From Desulfobulbaceae bacterium (GTDB lineage: Bacteria; Bacteroidota; Ignavibacteria; Kapaibacteriales; UBA2268), in contig JAGXRP010000060.1 in the NCBI GenBank assembly GCA_018335795.1, positions 79,818-143,817 of the forward strand: a DNA stretch of 64,000 nt, written 5' to 3'. Position numbers and translations under genes: made by a program. This document shows positions 17,998 through 25,533 of the stretch, piece by piece. Below the pieces are notes generated by a model, which saw only the letters and a program-made list of their open reading frames with translations, did no database searches and was not told where the DNA came from. How positions within the stretch are numbered: the stretch's first letter is position 1; each line of letters opens with the position of its first letter.

Positions 17998-18945
17998 TTA
18001 TTCCGGAATGGCAATCTTTGAAACATTGACATTTAGCCATTTTTCAAATGTTTGGAGTTCAGGATTGAGTGAACGTGATTCGTCTAAATTACGTTCACCA
18101 CAAAAAACATCGTTGAAATCACGTTTGAATTGGAACATATTGCCCAAATCATCAGCACCGGGGAAACCGAAACCGCGATAAACATCAGCGGGAACTTCAT
18201 TATAGCGAACAGTTTGACCGACTGCCTTAGTCAGAGCCGAAGCCATCTCATAACCGGTAAGATGCTCGCCCGCAATTCCAACACTCTTTCCAATGTAGTT
18301 ATCACCTTTTTTGAAAATTCCATAAGCACATTTGCCAATATCTTCAGCCGCCATACCCGGTAATTTCTTATCGCCCATTGGTAATGTTATACCCAACACG
18401 CCATCAGGACCGCGTTGTGGACCCATTCCGAAGTAAATCATATTTTCCCAATAAAATGAAGTCAGCAAATATGTAGTTGGAACGCCGAGTTCAGCAAATC
18501 TTTCATTTGCAATACCTTTTGAATCAAAATGTGGGACTTTGTACTTGCCTTGCAATGTAGGCATGCGGTCGTCATCCAATGGCACCCATTTGCGAGTATC
18601 ATTGAAAGTTGACCAAACAGCGTGCTTGACTCCTGCATCTTTAGCAGCTTGTGCTAAATTAGCGGCTTGTTCGATTTCTTTTTCAGGTGAAAAATGTTCC
18701 CAAAAATTTGTAAGGCAGAAGGCACCGTAAGCACCTTCGAAAGCACGGCGTAAACTGTCAACATCGTCTAAATCGGCTTGGACGACTTCGGCACCCATTT
18801 CAACCAATTTCATGGCATTTTCTGATTTTGGGTTACGTGTAATAGCCCTAACTTTGAAGTTGCTTTGCGGGTCGTTCAAAATTGCACGTGCAAGACCTCC
18901 GCCTTGAGCTCCTGTAGCACCGGTAATAGCAATAATTTTACTCAT
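17998..18945 (-). CDS. NmrA-like NAD(P)-binding protein
   Basis: A 315-aa atypical short-chain dehydrogenase of the NmrA/HSCARG type. The nucleotide-binding motif GATGAQGG is at residues about 8-15 and is followed by VRAITRNP and VVQADLDDVDSLRRAFEGAYG. The later GKYKVPHFDSKG and VPTTYLLTSFYWENM stretches match the family. Members sense NADPH/NADP+ or reduce small carbonyls; this one lacks a clear YxxxK catalytic pair, which favours a binding or regulatory role. It stands alone with its own terminator. Confidence 0.87.
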   Translation of the reverse strand: MSKIIAITGATGAQGGGLARAILNDPQSNFKVRAITRNPKSENAMKLVEMGAEVVQADLDDVDSLRRAFEGAYGAFCLTNFWEHFSPEKEIEQAANLAQAAKDAGVKHAVWSTFNDTRKWVPLDDDRMPTLQGKYKVPHFDSKGIANERFAELGVPTTYLLTSFYWENMIYFGMGPQRGPDGVLGITLPMGDKKLPGMAAEDIGKCAYGIFKKGDNYIGKSVGIAGEHLTGYEMASALTKAVGQTVRYNEVPADVYRGFGFPGADDLGNMFQFKRDFNDVFCGERNLDESRSLNPELQTFEKWLNVNVSKIAIPE

Positions 18946-18994
18946 GAATCAATCCTATAATTATGATTACAAAACGTTAATTTTCTATACAATA

Positions 18995-19002
18995 CAAATA
19001 TA
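18995..19002 (-). promoter_or_regulatory. Candidate -7 box for the NmrA-like gene
   Basis: TATATTTG on the minus strand, about 50 bases before the ATG at 18945. No TTG at the usual 19-base spacing, so it is a partial match. Confidence 0.35.
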
Positions 19003-19082
19003 AGTATTACACAAAACGAATATTTTGCAATCATATTTTATATGTCATGACAAATAATATTTTTAATCATTTTAATCATATA

Positions 19083-19097
19083 AATCATAGTTCAGAC
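19083..19097 (-). repeat. Dispersed repeat copy immediately after corA
   Basis: On the minus strand GTCTGAACTATGATT begins two bases after the corA stop and runs into TATATGATTAAAATGATT. The same 15-base unit occurs four times upstream of corA (20226-20385). Confidence 0.8.
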
Positions 19098-19098
19098 C

Positions 19099-20160
19099 TC
19101 ACAACCACTTCTTACGTTTGAAGAAAATGAGCATCAACATTCCAATTGTAAACATTAGTGCTAAGGCAAAGTAATAGCCATATTTCCAAGTTAGTTCGGG
19201 CATATTTTGGAAATTCATACCGTAAACGCCGGCAATGAATGTAAGTGGCATAAAAATAGTGGCAATGACAGTAAGCACTTTCATGACGCTATTCATCTTG
19301 TTGCTGACCGTTGTGAGATAAACGTCGAGCATACCCGAAAGCAAATCCCTTGAGGATTCGATTGTGTCAATCACCTGTATCGTGTGGTCATAAACGTCTC
19401 TGAGGAAGATTCGCGTGCTTTTGTGAATCAGTTTTGATTCACCTCTTTCAAGTACGCTTGTGACTTCTCTGAGGGGCCCAACTGAACGTTTAAGCAAAAT
19501 TAAATCTCTCTTTAGAGAATGGATTTCAAGAGTTGTGTCTTCGGTAGGATTTTCGAGCAATTGTTCTTCAATGTCTTCGATTTTCTCGCCGATTCTTTCC
19601 AATACTACAAAGTAGTTGTCAATTATAGTGTCAATCAAAGTGTAAGCGAGATAGTCAGAGCCTCTTTTTCTAATTTGACCGTTGCTATTTCTCAATCGGT
19701 TTCTAATTGGTTCAAATACGTCTCCCTCGATTTCTTGGAATGAAACTACATAATTTTTGCCGACTATCAAACTGATTTGTTCGTTGATGATTTTCTCGTT
19801 CTCATCAAAATATATCATTTTCAGGACTACGAAAATGTGGTCATCGAAATCTTCTAATTTGGGGCGATGCTTAGTATTTACTATGTCTGCTTGGACAAGC
19901 TTGTGCACTCCGAAATGATTGCCGATATTCTCGATAACTTCTGTTTGGTGCACCCCATTTACGTTAATCCATTTTACACCCTTGCTATCATCATCAATTA
20001 CAAATTCTTCGATTTTGTTGACTTCTTTCTCCTCGAAATGTTCTTCGCTATATGAAATAGAAGAAATCTTGCTACTTCCCGAACGCTCTGAGCCTATATG
20101 AACAAGTGCTCCGGGTGGAAGTCCAACCTTTTGTTGATATTTTTGGATATATAGCGGCAT
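19099..20160 (-). CDS. corA: CorA-family magnesium/cobalt transporter
   Basis: A 353-aa inner-membrane divalent cation channel of the CorA family, working as a pentamer. The long soluble N-terminal part includes WINVNGVHQTEVIENIG and the helical DTIIDNYFVVLERIGEKIEDIE. Two C-terminal membrane helices flank the signature GVYGMNFQNMPE, followed by YYFALALMFTIGMLMLIFF and a KRKKWL tail. The ATG at 20160 is preferred over 20169 because MPLYIQKYQQK follows the family start. The gene is bracketed by copies of the GTCTGAACTATGATT repeat on both sides. Confidence 0.93.
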   Translation of the reverse strand: MPLYIQKYQQKVGLPPGALVHIGSERSGSSKISSISYSEEHFEEKEVNKIEEFVIDDDSKGVKWINVNGVHQTEVIENIGNHFGVHKLVQADIVNTKHRPKLEDFDDHIFVVLKMIYFDENEKIINEQISLIVGKNYVVSFQEIEGDVFEPIRNRLRNSNGQIRKRGSDYLAYTLIDTIIDNYFVVLERIGEKIEDIEEQLLENPTEDTTLEIHSLKRDLILLKRSVGPLREVTSVLERGESKLIHKSTRIFLRDVYDHTIQVIDTIESSRDLLSGMLDVYLTTVSNKMNSVMKVLTVIATIFMPLTFIAGVYGMNFQNMPELTWKYGYYFALALMFTIGMLMLIFFKRKKWL

Positions 20161-20225
20161 AATTATCACTCTCGCATATGAAATATGATAATGAACGAAT
20201 GCTTACTTTTTTAAGTGCTAATGAT

Positions 20226-20385
20226 GTCTGAACTATGATTTGTTTGATTGGGTATGATTCTTATGATTGAATTTGTCTGAACTATGATTTGTTAGATTTT
20301 TTTTTTGATTTATATGATTGGTTTTAATAACATTAATCACTTTAATCATATAAATCATAGTTCAGACATAAATCATAGTTCAGAC
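20226..20385. repeat. Inverted array of GTCTGAACTATGATT units upstream of corA
   Basis: Four copies of the 15-base unit occur between corA and the lipoprotein gene: two direct (20226-20240, 20275-20289) and two inverted (20353-20367, 20371-20385). They are joined by ATGATT-rich spacers. The direct and inverted copies can fold into a large cruciform or hairpin. A fifth copy lies at 19083. The unit is of the dispersed, palindrome-forming type found between genes; what mobilises it is unknown. Confidence 0.85.
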
Positions 20386-20396
20386 TTGTTGCTCTT

Positions 20397-20876
20397 TTAA
20401 TTCACAAACTTTACTCTGAATTGCCCTTCTGTAATATTCTTGGAAGCACCTGCGTTGGTTGAGCCTGTGAAGCTGAATGTACCGCTGATTTCAGAGTCGT
20501 TTACTGTTGTGATATTGATAGATGCAGATGTTGAATTATACAAAGTAGCTCCCATTGGATTTGAAGTGCTGCCGACAGAATATTGTGCTATTGAAACATT
20601 GTTCGATGGACCTTCGACTATAGAGCCGACAATTGTAAATGAAACTGTTTCTGTTACTTGGGTCTGGATATTATAATTTGCACCGGAAATATTGATAGCA
20701 TTAGTACCTGCTTTAGTTGCCATTGCATTCATGCTTTGCCAACTTGAACCGTCAACTTTGCATTTCATCGTACCCATAGTTAATGCGCCACTATTGGAAT
20801 TTGTTGAACTATCCGAACAAGCTGCAGCAACCAATATCAGTAATGCTGCAAAGAAAATAGAAATCAATTTTGCCAT
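20397..20876 (-). CDS. Small lipoprotein, DUF6252-like
   Basis: A 159-aa lipoprotein: signal MAKLISIFFAALLILVAAA then Cys-Ser-Asp, with a Ser/Asn-rich stretch after it. The mature domain starts MKCKVDGSSWQSMNAMATK and ends SGTFSFTGSTNAG, NITEGQFRVKF, a pattern seen in a family of small beta-rich surface lipoproteins (DUF6252-like; moderate certainty). It is preceded by a TTTGGAGAATCT ribosome site and a full promoter match. The stop lies just 12 bases from the repeat array. Confidence 0.72.
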   Translation of the reverse strand: MAKLISIFFAALLILVAAACSDSSTNSNSGALTMGTMKCKVDGSSWQSMNAMATKAGTNAINISGANYNIQTQVTETVSFTIVGSIVEGPSNNVSIAQYSVGSTSNPMGATLYNSTSASINITTVNDSEISGTFSFTGSTNAGASKNITEGQFRVKFVN

Positions 20877-20917
20877 TTTAGATTCTCCAAAAATTTTAGA
20901 AAGTGTTAACTAAAAAG

Positions 20918-20948
20918 CAAAAATAATAATTTATTTTATTAAAACAAA
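20918..20948 (-). promoter_or_regulatory. Bacteroidota-type promoter of the lipoprotein gene
   Basis: TTTG (20948-20945), exactly 19 bases, then TATTTTTG (20925-20918) on the minus strand. It is the best promoter match in the window and lies about 42 bases before the ATG at 20876. It abuts the end of the portal gene, so the lipoprotein can be expressed independently of the capsid cassette. Confidence 0.65.
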
Positions 20949-22085
20949 TTATAATTTCAAATCTTCATTCTTCAATCCGTAAGTTCGTGTCCAATAGGCC
21001 ATATTAAAGGGTACGCCTGCATTGAGTAATCGAATATCTCTTTCCAATTTCTGATTATTGTCGGAATCGTTTAATGTTAGTCGGATTTGTGGTGACTTGA
21101 CTTCTCCGAAATTAATTTCAGCAATAAGCTTGATAATGTGGTTGATGAAACTTTCTGCGATTTTAGCATCAGCGGTGATGATTTCGCGTCTGATTTTGTA
21201 ATGTGTTTGAGCCGCTGCTAGCGAACCATTTTTCAATTCGGTAGTCAAAGTTTGGGAGAGTAATGCTTTAGAAATCTCCGTGTTGCAAAAATTTATCATT
21301 TCTAAATACAAATCGGTTGACGATGTTCGGGTGGCTTCTGCCAAAGTGATTTCAATATCCGAGGGCGATACAATTACAGCGTCTTCGTGCATATCCGACA
21401 GAACTTGGGCTAAGTCTTCGGCTTCGTCTTTGGTGGCGCCACGGTTGTATTTGCCTATCAAAATCGGCATTCCGTATTTTTCCATGAAATTCACCCAAAA
21501 TCGAAGTCCCCCGTTTTTGAATGTTACAGCCCAATAGCATCTCGCCAACAAGGCTTCGCCGTATGGATTGGCATAGCTTGCTTCATGGCTTGCAGTTGAA
21601 AACTTGAATCTCGAAACCGGTATTGGCTCGGTATGTTTTCCTTTTAAACACAATCTGCCTCTTGTGTCATAACAAAACCATTCCTGTGGCTTAGCTTGGA
21701 TTTTCGTCGGTAATAAATATCTGGTGCCGGAATTAGTTTCATTCCAAATAAACTCGAATGGTTGCCAACCGTAAAGGACTGATTCTGCAATATCGCTAAT
21801 TAGTGATGCAATGTTTATTTCGGAAATAAATTGCTCTATTAATTTGCTTAAAGCGGGCTCAACGTTGTCTATCAAAAGAGAATATTCAAGATTTTGCAGT
21901 CCACTTTTGCGCGATTGGATGCAACTCCAAACATGTGGGTCGTATTTTAATTTGCGATAATTTTCGATGGAATTGCCTGTCTTGCTCAATATTTCATCAG
22001 GATTGGGCAAAATTCCGATATAATTAAAGAAGGACAACCTGTTTTCGCGCCTAACAAGTTCGGATGTAAGATATTTTTTTTGCAT
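20949..22085 (-). CDS. Phage portal protein, DUF935 (Mu gp29-like)
   Basis: A 378-aa portal-type protein. In phage heads the portal is the dodecameric ring through which DNA enters. Diagnostic stretches are DPHVWSCIQSRKSGLQNLEY, SVLYGWQPFEFIWNE, the PYGEALLARCYWAVTFKNGG region and FMEKYGMPILIGKYNRGATK. The family is usually 400-520 aa; this copy lacks part of the variable C-terminal tail. It is the last gene of the cassette, whereas in Mu-like phages the portal precedes the protease. No stop or frameshift is visible. Confidence 0.92.
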   Translation of the reverse strand: MQKKYLTSELVRRENRLSFFNYIGILPNPDEILSKTGNSIENYRKLKYDPHVWSCIQSRKSGLQNLEYSLLIDNVEPALSKLIEQFISEINIASLISDIAESVLYGWQPFEFIWNETNSGTRYLLPTKIQAKPQEWFCYDTRGRLCLKGKHTEPIPVSRFKFSTASHEASYANPYGEALLARCYWAVTFKNGGLRFWVNFMEKYGMPILIGKYNRGATKDEAEDLAQVLSDMHEDAVIVSPSDIEITLAEATRTSSTDLYLEMINFCNTEISKALLSQTLTTELKNGSLAAAQTHYKIRREIITADAKIAESFINHIIKLIAEINFGEVKSPQIRLTLNDSDNNQKLERDIRLLNAGVPFNMAYWTRTYGLKNEDLKL

Positions 22086-22097
22086 AATTATTTTCTT

Positions 22098-22538
22098 TTA
22101 ATTTGATGAATTGCCCAACAAGAAACCAATCACAACTGAAGCAATAGCAATTAGCACCGTTTCCCAGTCACTTTCCGATTCTTCGGCTTTATTTTCGACA
22201 ATTATTTCTGCGACTGCATTTGTATCAGCTTTGTGTCTAACAGATAAATTAATTAAATGCTCCGGAAAATCGTATCGCACAAAAACAGTATCGTATTTGA
22301 CTACTGTATCCAAAATTGCCGTAAATGATTGGGATATATATACTGTATCACTTCGGTAAATAATTTCCGGTTTGGCATTTTCGATTGTTATCGGCTCTCG
22401 ATATTCGATTTGGAATACAGTATCGCGAACGATATTTTTTACTAACCGCACATTTTCCGGTCGCTCGGGCAATAAAATATGATAAATTAAAGCTCCTGTC
22501 AGTAAGGACAGGAGCAATATAAATAGAATTTGTTTCAT
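22098..22538 (-). CDS. Two-helix membrane protein in the capsid cassette
   Basis: A 146-aa protein with an N-terminal helix (MKQILFILLLSLLTGALIY) and a C-terminal helix (WETVLIAIASVVIGFLLGN) enclosing about 100 polar residues of repeated short strands (NIVRDTVFQIEY, YRSDTVYISQSF, VVKYDTVFVRYDF). The repeated DTV motif suggests a three-fold beta pattern. Position next to the lysin suggests a spanin-like or lysis-accessory role, but no family is recognised and neither helix is flanked by a lipobox. Confidence 0.7.
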   Translation of the reverse strand: MKQILFILLLSLLTGALIYHILLPERPENVRLVKNIVRDTVFQIEYREPITIENAKPEIIYRSDTVYISQSFTAILDTVVKYDTVFVRYDFPEHLINLSVRHKADTNAVAEIIVENKAEESESDWETVLIAIASVVIGFLLGNSSN

Positions 22539-22548
22539 TTTATTTAAG

Positions 22549-22902
22549 TTAATTATATGAAAGAACTAAATTCAGATTGCCTGAAATTGCATCTCGTGAT
22601 TCAAATATTATTTTTATAAAAACATAATCAGCATTTAAAGATAAAAATATTGAATCGGTAATATTATTTCCAACGTCAGGCTCCACTGTTTCGATTATTT
22701 TATATGCAATTCTATCATTCGATACAGCAAATTTAATTAACGGATAATCACCCGTAACTGCTAAATTATTCCAATATACCTGCAATGAGGCTGCTCTGCG
22801 AATAATTCTGTTTTGGTTTTTATCTAACACAAATAATGGAAACCAAGCCGTCTCGAAATCAATTGTCATTGATTGATTCTTGAGTAAATTAGTGTTGAAC
22901 AT
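22549..22902 (-). CDS. Beta-rich hypothetical protein of the capsid cassette
   Basis: A 117-aa soluble protein with strands such as TAWFPLFVLDKNQNRIIRRA, ASLQVYWNNLAVTGDYPLIK, YVFIKIIFESRDA and ISGNLNLVLSYN. It resembles small head, neck or fibre-type beta-sandwich proteins in general character only. It overlaps the lysin gene by 14 bases. Unknown function. Confidence 0.65.
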   Translation of the reverse strand: MFNTNLLKNQSMTIDFETAWFPLFVLDKNQNRIIRRAASLQVYWNNLAVTGDYPLIKFAVSNDRIAYKIIETVEPDVGNNITDSIFLSLNADYVFIKIIFESRDAISGNLNLVLSYN

Positions 22903-23464
22903 GGCTGAATCCTATTATTCCACGAATATGCATTGCGTTTAAAAATGAATGTATGTTCCTTCGTCTTATAAAAACACCTCCGATTTTTGGATTATTGGGT
23001 GAGCGAACATTAAAGGCGACTGTGCGGACATTCCCGCGCGGAAGCACTTCAATTACTCTTTCGATATGTCCAAATCGAGATTTCCCTTTTCTCCAAATAA
23101 TCAAATCATGTCGCTTTACTTTGTAAATTGTGCGTTTGCCTTTTGCTTTTGCATTAGTATAAATGCCATTTGCTAAGGGGCTTTTTGCAATCGGAATTTC
23201 AGTACGGCTGAGTTTGAGCGAATCCGCTGCGATGGCAAAACAATAATAAACACCTGCCGCACAATAGGGTTCGCCCAAAGATAGCTTCATTATTCTGTGA
23301 TATTTTTCAACAGCGCCACGATTTTCACCTTTTTCAATAGTTCCAATTTCCGATTTGGCAATTGATTCGGATAAATAAAGCAAATCGCCTCTACATATTA
23401 TTTCGTAACGCTCTTTAGAATAGACACTTATGGATAAAATAAATAATATCATTAAATATTTCAT
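22889..23464 (-). CDS. Exported CHAP-like peptidoglycan hydrolase
   Basis: A 191-aa protein with a signal peptide (MKYLMILFILSISVYS) and a CHAP/NlpC-type catalytic core. The likely nucleophile is Cys68 in LGEPYCAAGVYYCF, and the His is His133 in KSRFGHIERV, followed by NVRTVAFNVRS, which corresponds to the third polar position. Such enzymes cut peptide cross-links or amides in the cell wall. A signal peptide on a phage-type lysin means export by the host Sec system and not through the holin. It overlaps the beta-rich gene by 14 bases. Confidence 0.78.
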   Translation of the reverse strand: MKYLMILFILSISVYSKERYEIICRGDLLYLSESIAKSEIGTIEKGENRGAVEKYHRIMKLSLGEPYCAAGVYYCFAIAADSLKLSRTEIPIAKSPLANGIYTNAKAKGKRTIYKVKRHDLIIWRKGKSRFGHIERVIEVLPRGNVRTVAFNVRSPNNPKIGGVFIRRRNIHSFLNAMHIRGIIGFSHVQH

Positions 23465-23468
23465 TTTA

Positions 23469-23762
23469 TTATCCGTATTGTACTAAATAAACACCCAAAA
23501 TTGTCAAACCTGCACAAATATGCACCCCAAGAAAGATGAAACCTAATACAATAGGTGAATGGCTTGGGAAATCAATCCGAGTATAAACATAATTAGCAAC
23601 GCCCGAAAGTGCAATTGCAATCAATTCGACTGTAATTATAAACATAATTGTGGTGAATTCTTCGATTTGCGGATTGAATAATACAATTGCTCCAATCAGC
23701 ATGATGAGCCAAATTGCATGGCGTTTGATTACGTGAAATAAATATAAACTTTTAATAGTCAT
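23469..23762 (-). CDS. Small three-helix membrane protein, holin-like
   Basis: A 97-aa protein with three predicted membrane helices (AIWLIMLIGAIVLF; FTTIMFIITVELIAIALSG; IVLGFIFLGVHICAGLTIL) and short polar ends, the size and shape of many holins. The ATG at 23762 follows a GAGGTG ribosome site; a longer frame begins at 23798 but has none. It sits directly before the CHAP-like lysin, which supports a holin or lysis-timing role. No sequence family recognised. Confidence 0.65.
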   Translation of the reverse strand: MTIKSLYLFHVIKRHAIWLIMLIGAIVLFNPQIEEFTTIMFIITVELIAIALSGVANYVYTRIDFPSHSPIVLGFIFLGVHICAGLTILGVYLVQYG

Positions 23763-23781
23763 TTTGCACCTCTCAATATTT

Positions 23782-24210
23782 TCAGCTAAAGAATACATCA
23801 GTTTTGTTTCCTTGGAAAATTTTAAATCCCGTTTTATTTGTAATAATTTCCGGTGGATTGTTAGTTGATTCGAATAAAACTAAGTCGCCTTTTTGAATCA
23901 TTGACAATACCCTTTCGGAATTCACTCGTAAAGCAACAATTGCAGTCGGTATCAAAGAGTCGCGATATCTGTATTCGTGCAAGAAATAAACAGTCAAATC
24001 AATCGAAATTGTACGAATAATTTCCGGGACAGATTCGAGCGGCAGTTTGTACCTGCCGCTCAAAAATGTATCTATTAGGGCATCGGAATTTCGCCGAGCT
24101 TCGCCGACTCTGTCCTCGTCAATAGCACTACCTGTATCATCGCCTGAAAGTCTTGCCAAATCAGCAAATGATATTTGCAACAGTAAGTCGTCGTCATCGC
24201 TGTATGCCAT
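23782..24210 (-). CDS. DUF1320, Mu gp36-like head/connector protein
   Basis: A 142-aa protein of the DUF1320 family (Mu gp36-like). The pattern RVGEARRNSDALIDTFLSGR followed by YKLPLESVPEIIRTISIDLT and YFLHEYRY is typical. The family is found between head and tail genes in Mu-like phages and probably completes the head-tail interface. It follows the cement gene by 9 bases. Confidence 0.88.
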   Translation of the reverse strand: MAYSDDDDLLLQISFADLARLSGDDTGSAIDEDRVGEARRNSDALIDTFLSGRYKLPLESVPEIIRTISIDLTVYFLHEYRYRDSLIPTAIVALRVNSERVLSMIQKGDLVLFESTNNPPEIITNKTGFKIFQGNKTDVFFS

Positions 24211-24219
24211 ATCGGACTC

Positions 24220-24564
24220 CTATGTAGTTAGTAAAACTCGTATCAAATCACCTGCAACTCCTTCATCAAGTGCATGTCCGTTAATATATTCTCCTGAAGT
24301 TGCATTTGCTGCTTTGCCGTCGGCATCAGATTTTATATCGGCTGCGAGTGCGATTGTAGCAGATGCTTCTAAAAGCACTATTCCGATTGTCGTTACAGCA
24401 CAATAGTCGCCCTCGTTGCATAAGTTATCTGTAACTCCAAGCGATTTTAAGCCATCACCACATAAAGCACCCGCAAAATCTACAAATCTGAAAGCCGGAA
24501 TATCTTCGGTAGCTTTGATGGTAATTGTTTGAACCGGTGCATAATTTTTATTATTTAAAGACAT
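24220..24564 (-). CDS. Capsid cement/decoration protein, DUF2190-like
   Basis: A 114-aa protein resembling DUF2190-type cement proteins: PVQTITIKATEDIPAFRFVDF, GALCGDGLKSLGVTD, VTTIGIVLLEASATIALAAD and GKAANATSGEYINGHALDEG. These decorate the capsid surface and stabilise it after expansion. It lies 3 bases after the major capsid gene, the normal order. Confidence 0.82.
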   Translation of the reverse strand: MSLNNKNYAPVQTITIKATEDIPAFRFVDFAGALCGDGLKSLGVTDNLCNEGDYCAVTTIGIVLLEASATIALAADIKSDADGKAANATSGEYINGHALDEGVAGDLIRVLLTT

Positions 24565-24567
24565 AGT

Positions 24568-25524
24568 TTATTCCTCCGATGATGAATGATTAGTATGTTT
24601 GATTAAGAAACCGGCAGCTTTTGAAGTAAGGTTGACACTATAATTATCGGTACAACGGACGACTTTCATTTTGCCGCCATTTTCGAAATATGAATCTACC
24701 TCGGGCATATTTTCTCGTCTGAAAGTATATCCAAAGCTTGGGTTGAATTCCGAGCGTCTGTTTGATTGATTGTCATCAACGTATGCGAGCACTATATTGT
24801 CTTGCCAGATGTCACTATGCACACCATCCACATCGCATTCTACGGCTTTTCCAACGTGCACTTGTTCCAAATCCAGAATTTGAGCTAAAATAGCTGTTGT
24901 TACTTTGCTTAGTCCGCTATATTTGATACGTTCGAGAATTTTGGGATGGTCAATTAATGCTTGGTAAGTCGAATCGCCCAATACCATAACATTTGGGTAT
25001 TTTGCAATGTGACCACGAACTGCAGACATTGCATTGCGGATAATTGCAATTGGGTCCGTCTCCGATTCGTAATCATCGAATGCTTCAAGGCTTGTCAATT
25101 CTTGCGAAAGTCCGATTTCGTAATTAGTTGCGTCTTGGGCAAGGCTTGCGGCATCTTTTTCCCAGCCGAGATTAAGAATGTCCTTCAAGTCTTTGGCGAT
25201 TTTTTGCTCTAATTTGAAAAATGTCGGTGTTTCATCTTCTTCGAGATAATCAATTGCCGTTTCGATGTCACGTTCCCGTGTTTCGATTGTCATCATCTCA
25301 AATTCATAGGGTGGAATTCGATTGGATGATGCTCTTATAGCGCGGTCAGTTTGACGAACTAAAAAAGCCTCTTTACCGAAAATCGGAATTTTGTTTTTCA
25401 ACTTGTTGACGAAAACGACTGGGAACAGTTTGTCTGCCACCAATGCGGCATTTGAATACCCTTGGGCGAGTGTGGTCAGTACGGGGTCCACCATACGTAA
25501 TTCATCAATTCTGCGTTCTGCCAT
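24568..25524 (-). CDS. Major capsid protein (HK97-fold phage type)
   Basis: A 318-aa phage major capsid protein of the kind found in Mu-like and related siphovirus heads. Typical segments are DPVLTTLAQGYSNAALVADK near the N-terminus, ETRERDIETAIDYLEEDE in the extended-loop region, KYPNVMVLGDSTYQALIDHP and RIKYSG in the P domain, and NPSFGYTFRRENMPEVDSYF near the C-terminus. The gene is intact, lies between protease and cement genes, and would be expected to self-assemble into a shell. Confidence 0.9.
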   Translation of the reverse strand: MAERRIDELRMVDPVLTTLAQGYSNAALVADKLFPVVFVNKLKNKIPIFGKEAFLVRQTDRAIRASSNRIPPYEFEMMTIETRERDIETAIDYLEEDETPTFFKLEQKIAKDLKDILNLGWEKDAASLAQDATNYEIGLSQELTSLEAFDDYESETDPIAIIRNAMSAVRGHIAKYPNVMVLGDSTYQALIDHPKILERIKYSGLSKVTTAILAQILDLEQVHVGKAVECDVDGVHSDIWQDNIVLAYVDDNQSNRRSEFNPSFGYTFRRENMPEVDSYFENGGKMKVVRCTDNYSVNLTSKAAGFLIKHTNHSSSEE

Positions 25525-25533
25525 AAATCCTCC

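Noticed and set aside
20226..20385. The GTCTGAACTATGATT copies as a CRISPR array
   Set aside because: The units face in both directions, spacers differ in length and are themselves repetitive, and no cas genes are present.
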